The notes beneath the pieces were generated by a model, which saw only the letters and a list, made by a program, of their open reading frames with translations, was not told the origin of the DNA and ran no database searches. The translations under genes were made by a program, and so were the position numbers. Shown one piece after another: positions 7,797-15,384 of a stretch of 42,899 bases of DNA; the stretch's first letter is position 1, and every line of letters begins with the position of its first letter. Origin of the DNA: Micromonospora solifontis (GTDB lineage: Bacteria; Actinomycetota; Actinomycetes; Mycobacteriales; Micromonosporaceae); assembly GCF_003725545.1 (NCBI RefSeq), contig NZ_RJLN01000047.1, positions 1 to 42,899 of the forward strand, given 5' to 3'.

Positions 7797-8290
7797 GCCA
7801 CCTCGGCCGGTGCGCCGGAGGTGATCCGCAGCAGCTCCGTGTACGTGGTGGGGAAGACCGCCTGCGGCACGCCGCCGGCCGCCCACACCTCGTCGTACCC
7901 GGCCAGGGCGGTGTCCACCAGGGTGCGCAACGGTCCGGGGTGTCCGACCGGGGCGACCCCGCCGATCACCTGCCCGGTGTGCCGCTTGACGAACTCCGGC
8001 GTGGCCCGGCGCAGCCGGGTGACGCCGAGGCTCGCGGCCAGCCCGGCGGTGTCCACCCGGTGCGCCCCGGAGGTGAGCACCAGCAGCGGCGCGTCGTCGG
8101 CGTCGAAGATGAGCGAGTTGGCGATGGCGCCGACCCCGACGCCGAGCGCCTCGGCCGCCGCGGCGGCGGTGTGCACCGCCTCCGGCAGCAGGCGGACCCG
8201 GCTCGCCCCGCCGGAGCCGTCCCGCGCGCCCGCGTCGTCGAGCGCCTGTTGCACCGCCTGCACGTTCGGGTGTGACTGCATGCCGCTCAT
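7793..8290 (-). CDS. YbaK/EbsC-family aminoacyl-tRNA deacylase domain protein
   Basis: 165 residues, the whole length a single YbaK/ProX fold. Members hydrolyse mischarged aminoacyl-tRNA such as Cys- or Ala-tRNA(Pro). Recognisable are ANSLIFDADDAPLLVLTSG, the FVKRHTGQVIGGVAPVGHP core, and the catalytic-type Lys before it. ATG 8290 is used here; ATG 8281 is a plausible alternative. It is the first gene of the coupled carotenoid operon and overlaps the crtA-like start by GTGA. Whether it matters for carotenoids or is only carried along is unknown. The 108-bp gap to the upstream TetR gene holds a palindromic repeat. Confidence 0.85.
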   Translation of the reverse strand: MSGMQSHPNVQAVQQALDDAGARDGSGGASRVRLLPEAVHTAAAAAEALGVGVGAIANSLIFDADDAPLLVLTSGAHRVDTAGLAASLGVTRLRRATPEFVKRHTGQVIGGVAPVGHPGPLRTLVDTALAGYDEVWAAGGVPQAVFPTTYTELLRITSGAPAEVA

Positions 8291-8347
8291 TCTTCCCGCC
8301 GCGTTCCCTCAGGTGTCCCCGCCCCACCCCGTGTCCCGCCGCGCGCT

Positions 8348-8406
8348 CAAGATCCGCACTGATTCCTGGAAACAGTGGCAATTCCAGCGGCGATGGCACT
8401 ACTTCC
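8348..8406. repeat. palindromic intergenic repeat, copy A, overlapping the end of the TetR gene
   Basis: Starts CAAGATC and contains GGAAACAGTGGCA and GGCACTACTTCC as diverged inverted arms. It aligns end to end with 27460-27520 (CAAGATC..., GGGAAGTAGTGG, CCACTACTTCCC). It supplies the TAG stop and last codons of the minus-strand TetR gene. Confidence 0.65.
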
Positions 8407-9151
8407 GGGAAGGAGGCGGGTGATCTCCGGGCGGGGCGGCAGTGGCTCGGGTGCTGATGAGGGCCTGGATGCCGTCGAGGATGCGGGCCAGGCCGAAGTC
8501 GAGGGCCTGGTCACCGGGGGCCTCGGTGGGGATCGAACGCAGCGCGGCGTCCAGGGCGGGGAAGCGCTCTTCCCGGCCGCTTACCAGTACCGCGAAGGCG
8601 GCCTCCCGGCCCTGCGCGGGCGCGGTGCCGGCGGCCGTGTGCTGGGCCAGGTTGCGGGCGTGGCCGACCAGGAGCACGGCGACGTCCAGCCGCTCATCGC
8701 CGGTGAGTCCGGTGTCGCTGAGCGCGGCGACCACCCGTTCCACCCAGGCCAGCTCGTTCGGGCCGGGCACCCGGGGGGCGACGGTGGCGGCCTGCGCCCA
8801 CGGGTGGCGGCGGAACCGGTCGAAGATCTGCCGGGTCCAGTCGTCGAGCTGGCCCCGCCAGTCGGCGCCCTCGGGGGGTGGGGGTGGCGCGCCGATCGCC
8901 GTCTCCAGCATCAGGGCGACCAACTCGGCCTTGCCGGGCACGTACCGGTAGAGGGCCATCTTGGTGACGGCCAGCGACTCGGCGACCCGCTGCATGGTCA
9001 ACCCCTCGAGCCCGTCGGCGTCGGCGATGGCGATGCCGGCCCGGGCGATGGCGTCGAGGGTCAGGGTGGGGCGGGGGCCGCGCCGGGGGCCGCTGGGCGT
9101 GCCCCACAGCAGCTCGTAGAGCCGTTTCTTGTCGACGCCACCGGTCTCCAC
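8399..9151 (-). CDS. TetR-family regulator of the divergent flavin monooxygenase
   Basis: 250 residues. The N-terminal TetR helix-turn-helix begins after about 30 residues: LTLDAIARAGIAIADADGL, MQRVAESLAVTKMALYRYVPGK (residues about 54-75), the MALYRYV recognition helix being typical. The C-terminal domain resembles the tetracycline-repressor-like class. GTG 9151 has AGAGGGG 5 nt upstream; GTG 9157, two codons earlier, is possible but overlaps that site. The gene diverges from the monooxygenase at 9234 across 82 bp containing palindromes, so autoregulation and control of that gene are likely. The stop codon lies inside a palindromic repeat, so the last few residues derive from the repeat. Confidence 0.85.
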   Translation of the reverse strand: METGGVDKKRLYELLWGTPSGPRRGPRPTLTLDAIARAGIAIADADGLEGLTMQRVAESLAVTKMALYRYVPGKAELVALMLETAIGAPPPPPEGADWRGQLDDWTRQIFDRFRRHPWAQAATVAPRVPGPNELAWVERVVAALSDTGLTGDERLDVAVLLVGHARNLAQHTAAGTAPAQGREAAFAVLVSGREERFPALDAALRSIPTEAPGDQALDFGLARILDGIQALISTRATAAPPGDHPPPSRK

Positions 9152-9176
9152 GCGCACCCCTCTTGTCCGCGGACCA

Positions 9177-9222
9177 AAACTGTGTCTACAGTACTCTGTA
9201 TCCGACGGAAACAGTTTAGGTT
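9177..9222. promoter_or_regulatory. divergent promoter/operator between TetR and flavin monooxygenase genes
   Basis: TACAG (9187-9191) and CTGTA (9196-9200) form an inverted repeat with a 4-bp spacer. A wider pair, AAACTGT (9177-9183) and ACAGTTT (9211-9217), encloses it symmetrically. TAGGTT (9217-9222) is a likely -10 for the monooxygenase, so a repressor bound here would cover the -35 to -10 region. Confidence 0.6.
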
Positions 9223-9233
9223 ACGGGGGAGAC

Positions 9234-10424
9234 ATGTCCTTTTCGCTGCGCGATTTCCGGGTGCTCGTCTCCGGGGCCGGGGTGGCGGGCCCGGCGGTGG
9301 CCTGCTGGCTGGCCCGGCACGGGGCCGACGTCACCGTCGTCGAGGCCGCCCCGGCCCTGCGGACCAGCGGCTTCGCGGTCGACTTCCGGGGGCCGACCCA
9401 CCTCGGCGTGCTCGCCGCCATGGGCGTGCTCGACGATCTGCGCGCGGTGCAGACCCACGCCGGGGCGATGAGCCGGGTCGACGAGCACAGCCGGGAGATC
9501 TTCCGGCTGCCCGCCGAGTTCGCCGGCGGTGAACTGGAGGTCCGCCGCCGGGACCTGTCCCGGATCCTCTACGAGCACGGCGCCGACCGGGTGGAGTACC
9601 GGTTCGGCGACCGGATCGCGGCGCTCACCGAGACCGCCGACGGGGTGCGGGTCGCGTTCGCCCGGGGCGACGAGCGCACCGTCGACCTGGTGGTCGGCGC
9701 GGACGGCCTGCACTCCGGGGTGCGCCGGCTGGCCTTCGGCCCCGAGTCGGCGTACGTGACCCACCTCGGCTACCACCTGGCCGGCTGGGACCTGCCCAAC
9801 GACCTGGGGGCGGACGCCGTGCCCCGGCAGTACAACGTGCCCGGCCGGATGGCCAGCGTCTCCGCCGACCCGCGCGAGCCGGACCGGGCCACCGCCTTCG
9901 TGGTCTTCACCGGCCCTCCGCAGGACCACGACCGGCTCGACGTCGAGCGGCAGAAGGAGCTGATCACCACCGCCTTCGCCGGGCTGGGCTGGCACGTGCC
10001 GCGGCTGCTGGCCGGCCTGCGGGACGCGCCGGAGCTCTACTTCGACGCGATCGCCAAGGTGCGGGTGCCCCGCTGGCACACCGGCCGCAGCGTGCTGCTC
10101 GGCGACGCGGCCTGGGGCGTCACGCTGGGCGGGATGGGGGCCGGCACCGGGCTCGTCGGGGCGTACGTGCTCGCCGGCGAGCTGGCCCTGGCCGGCGGCG
10201 ACCACCGGGTCGCGCTGCCCGCGTACGAGCGGCGGATGCGCGGGTACGCGGGCCGCTGGCAGCGCGGCGCCAGCCCCGGGCAGTTCCTCGCCCCGGCCAG
10301 CGGCTGGGGGCTGTGGCTGCGCGACCGGCTGCTGGCCGCCCGCCCGGTCCAGTCGATGCTGATCCGCAGCGTCGGCGCGGTGGCCACCGAGGCCGACCTG
10401 CCCGACTACGCGGCGCGGGTCTGA
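9234..10424 (+). CDS. FAD-dependent aromatic/antibiotic monooxygenase (PHBH/TetX-like)
   Basis: 396 residues of the FAD_binding_3 class. FAD motif GxGxxG is in VLVSGAGVAGPAVACWLARHG, with VVEAA ending strand 2. The DG motif is VVGADGLHSGVRRLAF and the GD motif is VLLGDAAWGVTLGGMGAGTGL. Such single-component enzymes hydroxylate aromatic or polyketide substrates using NAD(P)H and oxygen. ATG 9234 follows GGGGGAG; an upstream in-frame extension to 9129 lies in the promoter and is rejected. Control by the divergent TetR suggests an inducible detoxification or antibiotic-modifying role, but the substrate is unknown. Its last 19 bp overlap the 3' end of the convergent apbE gene. Confidence 0.85.
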   Translation: MSFSLRDFRVLVSGAGVAGPAVACWLARHGADVTVVEAAPALRTSGFAVDFRGPTHLGVLAAMGVLDDLRAVQTHAGAMSRVDEHSREIFRLPAEFAGGELEVRRRDLSRILYEHGADRVEYRFGDRIAALTETADGVRVAFARGDERTVDLVVGADGLHSGVRRLAFGPESAYVTHLGYHLAGWDLPNDLGADAVPRQYNVPGRMASVSADPREPDRATAFVVFTGPPQDHDRLDVERQKELITTAFAGLGWHVPRLLAGLRDAPELYFDAIAKVRVPRWHTGRSVLLGDAAWGVTLGGMGAGTGLVGAYVLAGELALAGGDHRVALPAYERRMRGYAGRWQRGASPGQFLAPASGWGLWLRDRLLAARPVQSMLIRSVGAVATEADLPDYAARV

Positions 10425-11212
10425 CCCGCCGGCCGGGAGCCGGGCCAGTTCGGGGTGGCCCGGACCCGCCCGGCGACGTCCACCAGCAGGGCCGCGTACC
10501 CGTCCAGGGTGGCCAGCCAGTCCAGCGCGTCCGCGCCGCGGGCGACGGCCGCGGTCGCGTACACGTCGGCCCAGAGCAGCTCGGGACCGACCACGGTGAC
10601 CGACCGGACGGCCTCGGCCGGCCGGCCGGTGCGCGGGTCGGTGATGTGCGTGCCGCGCCGCGCGGTGCCCGAGGTGGCGACGGCGCCGTGCGCCCGCTCG
10701 ACGACGTCGAGCATCCGCTCGGGCCGGTCCGGGTCCTCGACCCCGACCCGCCAGGCCGGCCGGCCCGGCGCGGTCCGCAGCAGCACATCTCCGCCCGCGT
10801 TGAGGCAGAGGTCGTGCCCGGGCAGGTCGGCCAGGTGCCGCGCGGCCCGCTCCACCGCCCACCCCTTGACCAGGCCGGACGGGTCGAAGCCGGTGCCGCC
10901 GCCGGGCAGCGGCAGGCGCCGCGCGTCGAACCACCCGCCGGTCCGCACCCGGGCCGCCTCGCACAGCTCCACCACCTCGCGCACCACCGGGTCGGCGGTG
11001 GTGGCCGGGTCGGGCAGCGCGCCGCCGAGCCGGCCCAGCACGCTGTCCGGCCGGTACGTGCTGAACACCGCGTCCATCCCGCGCAGCTCGGCGAAGACCC
11101 GCTCCACCCGCTCCGCCACCGCGTCGGTGCGCACCTCGGGCCCGCGCAGGTGCACGCTGACCGGCAGCCCCATCACCTGCACCACCCAGGCCCGGCGGTC
11201 GAGTTCCATCAT
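10406..11212 (-). CDS. apbE: FAD:protein FMN transferase (ApbE family)
   Basis: Attaches FMN covalently to a Thr/Ser of target flavoproteins. 268 residues. ApbE features: MGLPVSVHL near the start, FSTYRPDSVLGRL, GWFDARRL, the GFDPSGLVKGWAVERAA segment, LNAGGDVLL, ATSGTARRGTHITDPRTGRP, and WADVYATAAVARG with the metal-binding Asp. ATG 11212 (or the adjacent ATG 11209) lies 7 nt after the stop of the FMN-binding gene, so the pair is co-transcribed and the neighbour is the obvious substrate. No signal peptide is evident. The 3' end overlaps the convergent monooxygenase by 19 bp. Confidence 0.93.
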   Translation of the reverse strand: MMELDRRAWVVQVMGLPVSVHLRGPEVRTDAVAERVERVFAELRGMDAVFSTYRPDSVLGRLGGALPDPATTADPVVREVVELCEAARVRTGGWFDARRLPLPGGGTGFDPSGLVKGWAVERAARHLADLPGHDLCLNAGGDVLLRTAPGRPAWRVGVEDPDRPERMLDVVERAHGAVATSGTARRGTHITDPRTGRPAEAVRSVTVVGPELLWADVYATAAVARGADALDWLATLDGYAALLVDVAGRVRATPNWPGSRPAGQTRAA

Positions 11213-11219
11213 CCCGTCC

Positions 11220-11750
11220 TCACCTCAGGTGGGCCGCGTCGATCGCGGACTGCAGCGATTCCCGGTAGCCGTCGCTGGTCACGGTGGCACCGGAGACGGT
11301 GTCGATCCGGGCGCTCTGCGCGACCAGGGCCTCCTGCCGCAGGATCGGCACCGCGTAGTCGTTGATCTCCTGGTCCCGGCGGTTGCCGTCGGGCACCTGC
11401 ACGGTGCTGACGTCGGTGATCTTCCCGTTGACGACGGTGATCTTCACCTGCACCGGCCCCCACCGGGTCCGCGCCACCGACCCGGTGGCCGTGCCGCTGC
11501 CGCTCGACGGGCCACCGCTGCCGTTGTCGCCCGACGTGCCGCCGCTCGACGGGCCCGACCCGGTGGTGCCGGTGCCGCTGCCGTCCGTGCCGCTGTCGTC
11601 CGTCCCGCTCCAGGAGCTGCCGGCCGAGCCGTCCGAGCCGGAGGCGATCGCGCTGGTCTCCCCGCCCGCGCCCATGGTGCTGGTCTTGTAGCTGAACAGC
11701 AGCACCAGGGCGGCCACCGTGGAGAGCAACCAGATGGTGATCCGTCGCAC
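11220..11750 (-). CDS. membrane-anchored FMN-binding domain protein, likely ApbE substrate
   Basis: 176 residues from GTG 11750, chosen because GGGAGG lies just upstream; GTG 11774 overlaps the reductase stop (GTGA) and is the alternative. A transmembrane anchor (residues about 4-20, ITIWLLSTVAALVLLF) is followed by a long Ser/Gly/Thr-rich linker (about 25-88) and an FMN_bind domain. The flavinylation motif SGATVTS is at residues 153-159, with Thr158 the expected FMN attachment site. It would carry electrons outside the membrane between the reductase and an unknown acceptor. The linker DNA is made of short Ser/Gly codon repeats. Confidence 0.88.
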   Translation of the reverse strand: MRRITIWLLSTVAALVLLFSYKTSTMGAGGETSAIASGSDGSAGSSWSGTDDSGTDGSGTGTTGSGPSSGGTSGDNGSGGPSSGSGTATGSVARTRWGPVQVKITVVNGKITDVSTVQVPDGNRRDQEINDYAVPILRQEALVAQSARIDTVSGATVTSDGYRESLQSAIDAAHLR

Positions 11751-11770
11751 GGATCCTCCCTTCGCGCCTG

Positions 11771-13168
11771 TCACCAGGCGAAACGTTCGTGGTGGACGTG
11801 CGCGTCGGGGACCCCGGCCGCGCGGGTCGCGGCACGGGCGGCGTCGACCCAGCCGTCCGGCCCGCAGAGGAAGACGTCGTGGGCGGCGATGCCGGGGGAG
11901 AGCCGATGCAGGGCCTCCGCGTCGGGCATCCCCTCGGCGTACGCCGGCAGCCAGCCCGGCCGCGCCGCCCGGGGGCCGACCAGGTAGTGCACGACCAGTC
12001 CGCGGTCCGCGGCGAGCCGGTCCAGCTCCGCCCGGAAGGCCAGGTCCGCTCCGGTACGCGCGCGGTAGAGCAGCACCGCCTCACCGGGGGCGTACGGCAG
12101 TTCCCAGAGCAGCGCCAGCAGCGGGGTGATCCCGACCCCGCAGGCCAGCATGGTGATCCCGCCGCCCCGCCAGTGCTGGCCGGTCAACCGCCCGTACGGC
12201 CCCTCGACCAGCACCCTGGTGCCGGGGCGCAGGGTGGCCACCCGGGAGCTGTCGTCGCCGAGGTCCTTGACGGTGATCCGCATCAGGTCCCCGTTCGGCG
12301 GCGCGGACAGCGAGTACGGGTGCGCCCGGGACCAGCCGGGGCCGTCCAGGAACCGCCAGAGCAGGAACTGCCCGGCCCGGACCGGCAGCCGGTGCAGGTG
12401 CCGCCCGCGCAGCCAGACCGAGGTCACCCCGGGCGCCTCGGCGACCACCGCGGCCACCTCGATCCGGTGTCGCGCCGACCGCCAGGCGGGCAGCCCCAGT
12501 CGCCAGACCAGCACGCTGGCCAGCGCCAGCAGGTAGCCGGTCCACCAGTAGGCGCGGGCCACCGGCGAGGCGAGGAAGTCGGCGCCGGTCCAGAGCTGGT
12601 GCGGCAGCGCCAGCGCGATGCCCAGGTACGCGTACAGGTGCAGCAGGTGCCAGGACTCGTAGCGCAGCCGGCGGCGCGCGGCGCGGAGCGAGGTCAGCAC
12701 CACCAGCACCAGCAGGGCCAGCGCCGCGGTGGCCAGCAGCATCCCCGGGTACGTGACGACCAGGTCCCAGGTCTCGGCCAGCACGCCCTGCCGGGCGGTG
12801 CCGGCGTACCCGAGGACGGTCAGCGCCACGTGGCCGAGGAGGAGGTTGAACGAGGTGAAACCGGCGAGCCGGTGCCAGCGGGCGATCCGGTCCTGGCCGA
12901 AGCTCCGCTCGATCAGCGGCACCCGGGCCATCAGCACCACCTGGATGAGCATCAGGTCGGCGCTGACCAGGCCGGCGAGCCGACCGAGCGAGGTGAGCCC
13001 GGTGGCCGCGCCGCCCAGCAGTTCCTGCACGCCGCGGTCGGCGGTCCAGAGGGCGGTGACGACCAGCAGGCTGAGCAGCGCGAGGCTGCCGGCGACGTCG
13101 GCCCACCAGGTGGGGACCGCCGGCAGGGCACGGCGCCCGGTCCGCCGGTCGGCCACGGCGGCGGTCAC
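11771..13168 (-). CDS. ferric reductase-like membrane protein with FAD/NAD(P)H-binding domain
   Basis: 465 residues. The N-terminal half has about six membrane helices with paired histidines (RWHRLAGF, LLLGHVAL, SWHLLHLYAY, ALPHQLW), as in heme-binding ferric reductase/NOX proteins. The C-terminal half is a ferredoxin-NADP reductase fold: AHPYSLSAPP for FAD, GPYGRL, GGITMLACGVGITPLLALL for the nucleotide, and VFLCGPDGWVD. It would pass electrons from cytosolic NAD(P)H to membrane heme and then to the flavinylated partner encoded next. GTG 13168 is the likely start; long upstream extension of the frame crosses the operator and is rejected. Divergent from the TetR gene at 13373. Confidence 0.85.
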   Translation of the reverse strand: MTAAVADRRTGRRALPAVPTWWADVAGSLALLSLLVVTALWTADRGVQELLGGAATGLTSLGRLAGLVSADLMLIQVVLMARVPLIERSFGQDRIARWHRLAGFTSFNLLLGHVALTVLGYAGTARQGVLAETWDLVVTYPGMLLATAALALLVLVVLTSLRAARRRLRYESWHLLHLYAYLGIALALPHQLWTGADFLASPVARAYWWTGYLLALASVLVWRLGLPAWRSARHRIEVAAVVAEAPGVTSVWLRGRHLHRLPVRAGQFLLWRFLDGPGWSRAHPYSLSAPPNGDLMRITVKDLGDDSSRVATLRPGTRVLVEGPYGRLTGQHWRGGGITMLACGVGITPLLALLWELPYAPGEAVLLYRARTGADLAFRAELDRLAADRGLVVHYLVGPRAARPGWLPAYAEGMPDAEALHRLSPGIAAHDVFLCGPDGWVDAARAATRAAGVPDAHVHHERFAW

Positions 13169-13200
13169 CGGCGGCTCTTCTCGGTACGGCTGACGTTCAT
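13165..13200 (-). CDS. possible 11-residue upstream ORF of the reductase gene
   Basis: ATG 13200 opens MNVSRTEKSRR and its TGA overlaps the reductase GTG start as GTGA. A weak GGTGG lies upstream. It could couple translation to the reductase, which itself has only a poor ribosome site. Too short to judge by composition. Confidence 0.25.
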   Translation of the reverse strand: MNVSRTEKSRR

Positions 13201-13330
13201 GACGTCCACCCTGGGCCGGGGAACTCGGTCTTCCCTTTGCCGATGCTGTGCCCCGGCTGAGAATCCGAACCTTCTTCCGGCGTGTCCCGGCGGCGCGCCG
13301 CCGGGCCGGCCGGGGGCGGGACGGCCGACC

Positions 13331-13355
13331 GGTGCGTAGACAATGTCTACGCACC
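13331..13355. promoter_or_regulatory. perfect 25-bp palindrome, TetR operator between divergent genes
   Basis: Arms GGTGCGTAGACA (13331-13342) and TGTCTACGCACC (13344-13355) flank one central A. A further half-site TAGACA (13360-13365) also serves as the -10 of the TetR gene, with GTG 13373 seven nt later. Binding would block this promoter and probably the divergent reductase promoter. Confidence 0.8.
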
Positions 13356-13372
13356 CTGGTAGACAGGTTGCC

Positions 13373-13963
13373 GTGGATCACTCGGATGCCGGGCTCCGGG
13401 CCCGCCTGGTCGCCGCGGGTGTCGACCTGGTGGCGCGGGACGGGGCCGAAGCCCTCTCCCTGCGGGAGATCGCCCGCCGGGCCGGGGTCTCGCACGGCGC
13501 GCCGCGGCGGCACTTCCCCACCCATCGCGCGCTGCTGGCCGCCATCGCCCTGGAGGGCTACCGGGACCTCGGTCGCCAGGTGGCCGAGCTGATCGGCGAC
13601 GGCCGCCACGACCCGTACGCCCTGCTGCTCGCGCTGGGCCGGCGGTACCTGGACTTCGCGCGCGACAACCGGGGCATGTTCGAGCTGATGTTCCGGCACG
13701 ACCTGCTCCGGGGGAACCAGCTGGGCCTGCGGGAGGCCAGCGTGCCGCTGTTCGAGATCCTCGTCGATCTGGTCGCCCGCGCCCGGCCCGCCACGTCCGG
13801 CGCGCCGCCCGCCGTCGTGGTCGCCGGGGCGCTCTGGGCGAGCCTGCACGGCCTGGCGCAGCTCCGGCTGTGGGGCAGCCTGCAACTGGTGACCGGCGTC
13901 GACGAGGTGGAGCCGTTGTTGCGTGCCGCGCTGGAGGCCCACCTCGGGCCCGGGCGGCCCTGA
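13373..13963 (+). CDS. TetR-family regulator of the flavin electron-transfer module
   Basis: 196 residues. Helix-turn-helix at about residues 10-55: GVDLVARDGAEALSLREIARRAGVSHGAPRRHFPTHRALLAAI, where the recognition helix is HGAPRRHF, followed by a WHG-type C-terminal domain (VVAGALWASLHGLAQLRLWG). GTG 13373 is preferred because TAGACA lies 7 nt upstream, giving a leaderless mRNA. The earlier ATG 13343 lies inside the operator palindrome. It diverges from the reductase-FMN-ApbE operon, and ends 10 bp before the DJ-1/PfpI gene, which may be co-transcribed. Ligand unknown. Confidence 0.88.
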   Translation: MDHSDAGLRARLVAAGVDLVARDGAEALSLREIARRAGVSHGAPRRHFPTHRALLAAIALEGYRDLGRQVAELIGDGRHDPYALLLALGRRYLDFARDNRGMFELMFRHDLLRGNQLGLREASVPLFEILVDLVARARPATSGAPPAVVVAGALWASLHGLAQLRLWGSLQLVTGVDEVEPLLRAALEAHLGPGRP

Positions 13964-13973
13964 GGGGGAGCAC

Positions 13974-14609
13974 ATGCAGATCGCCATCCTGCTCTACGAC
14001 CGATTCACCGCGCTCGACGCGGTAGGCCCCTATGACGTGCTGTCCCACCTGCCCGGCGCGGAGACGATTTTCGTCGCGGAACGGGCGGGGCCGGTCGTCA
14101 ACGAGGTGGGCAGCCTGCACCTGACCGCCACCGCCACCCTCGCCGACGCACCCCGACCGGACGTCGTCGTCGTGCCCGGCGGCCCCGGTTGGCACGCCCG
14201 GATGGCCGACGGGCCGGTGCGGCGCTGGCTGCGTACGGCCGACCGGCACAGCACCTGGACCACCTCGGTGTGCAGCGGATCCCTGCTGCTCGCCGGTGCC
14301 GGCCTGCTCACCGGGCGGCGTGCCACCAGCCACTGGCTGGCGGTCGACCAGCTCGGCCCGCTCGGCGCCGTACCGGTGGCCGAGCGCGTGGTGATCGACG
14401 GTAAGTACGTCACGGCGGCCGGCGTCTCGGCCGGTCTGGACATGGCGTTCACCCTCGCCGGGCGGATCGCCGGCGACGCCGTGGCGCAGGCCATCCAGCT
14501 CGCGCACGAGTACGCGCCCAGTCCGCCCTACCAGGCTGGTTCGCCTGACCAGGCGCCCGCCGAGATCGTCGCCGGGCTGCGGGCCCGGCGCGATGCCATC
14601 CTCTACTGA
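13974..14609 (+). CDS. DJ-1/PfpI family protein, isonitrile hydratase-like
   Basis: 211 residues, a class I glutamine amidotransferase-like fold. The nucleophile elbow is TSVCSGSLLLAGAGLL with the expected Cys, preceded by VVVPGGPGW. TGRRATSHW and the AAGVSAGLDMAF segment match cyclohexyl-isocyanide hydratase (InhA)-like members and the N-terminal domain of GlxA/AraC regulators; there is no AraC domain here. ATG 13974 follows GGGGGAG. It lies immediately after the TetR gene and may share its regulation. Catalytic role is not certain: DJ-1 relatives include hydratases, glyoxalases and chaperones. Confidence 0.85.
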   Translation: MQIAILLYDRFTALDAVGPYDVLSHLPGAETIFVAERAGPVVNEVGSLHLTATATLADAPRPDVVVVPGGPGWHARMADGPVRRWLRTADRHSTWTTSVCSGSLLLAGAGLLTGRRATSHWLAVDQLGPLGAVPVAERVVIDGKYVTAAGVSAGLDMAFTLAGRIAGDAVAQAIQLAHEYAPSPPYQAGSPDQAPAEIVAGLRARRDAILY

Positions 14610-14622
14610 CATCGGGGGCGCC

Positions 14623-15291
14623 GTGCTGTTGCAAGCCATCGTGCGGAGGGTGGCCGCTCCGCTCGCCCGGCTGGTCTACCAGCCGGTCATCGAAGGCAGT
14701 GGGAACGTGCCGCCACAGGGGCCGGTGATCCTGGCCGCCAACCACCTCTCCGTCCTCGACAGCTTCGTGATCCCGCTGGTGGCGCCCCGGCCGGTGGCCT
14801 TTCTCGCCAAGGCCGAGTATTTCCGGCGCCCCGGGTTCGCGGGCTGGCTGACCCGGACCTGCCTCACCGGCATCGACGCCGTTCCGGTGCCGCGGGGTGG
14901 CCACCGGGCCGCCCGGGAGTCCCTGGAGGTCGCCCTCGGCATCCTCGCCGCCGGGCAGGCGTTCGGCATCCATCCGGAGGGCAGCCGCTCCCGGGACGGG
15001 CGGCTCTACCGCGGGCGTACCGGGGTGGCCTGGCTGGCGCTCGCCTCCGGCGCGCCGGTCGTCCCCGTCGCGCTCCTCGGCACCGACCGGATCCAGCCCG
15101 TCGGCGCGCGACTGCCCCGGCTCGGCCGGATCACCGTACGCTTCGGCACCCCGATGCGGTTCGCGCCGCCGCCGGGCAGCGCCGGCCAGGCCCGGCGCGC
15201 GGTCACGGACGAGATCATGGCGGCGATCCGGGAGCTGTCCGGTCAGGAGTTGGCCGAAGGCTACAACGAGCTCTCCGCCGCGGCCCTGTGA
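14623..15291 (+). CDS. 1-acyl-sn-glycerol-3-phosphate acyltransferase (PlsC-like)
   Basis: 222 residues. Acyltransferase motif I is NHLSVLDS (H-x4-D), motif III is HPEGSRSRDGRLYRGRTG and motif IV is APVVPVALLGTD. It acylates a lysophosphatidate or similar acceptor at the membrane face. GTG 14623 is preferred: GGGGGC lies upstream and the protein then starts with the usual hydrophobic VLLQAIVRRVAAPLARLVY. ATG 14593, overlapping the DJ-1 gene by 17 bp, is the longer alternative. Its link with the preceding genes is only positional. Confidence 0.87.
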   Translation: MLLQAIVRRVAAPLARLVYQPVIEGSGNVPPQGPVILAANHLSVLDSFVIPLVAPRPVAFLAKAEYFRRPGFAGWLTRTCLTGIDAVPVPRGGHRAARESLEVALGILAAGQAFGIHPEGSRSRDGRLYRGRTGVAWLALASGAPVVPVALLGTDRIQPVGARLPRLGRITVRFGTPMRFAPPPGSAGQARRAVTDEIMAAIRELSGQELAEGYNELSAAAL

Positions 15292-15384
15292 CGGGTGGCC
15301 CCCGATCAGTCGAGAGGGCTCCCGGTTCTCCGGCGCGTCACACGTTGCGTTTTCGTCGGAGGGGAGGTGTACTGTCGGGGTAGT

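Noticed and set aside
11751..11774. GTG 11774 as start of the FMN-binding protein
   Set aside because: It overlaps the reductase stop but lacks a ribosome site, while GTG 11750 has GGGAGG and puts the membrane anchor at the N-terminus. It remains possible.
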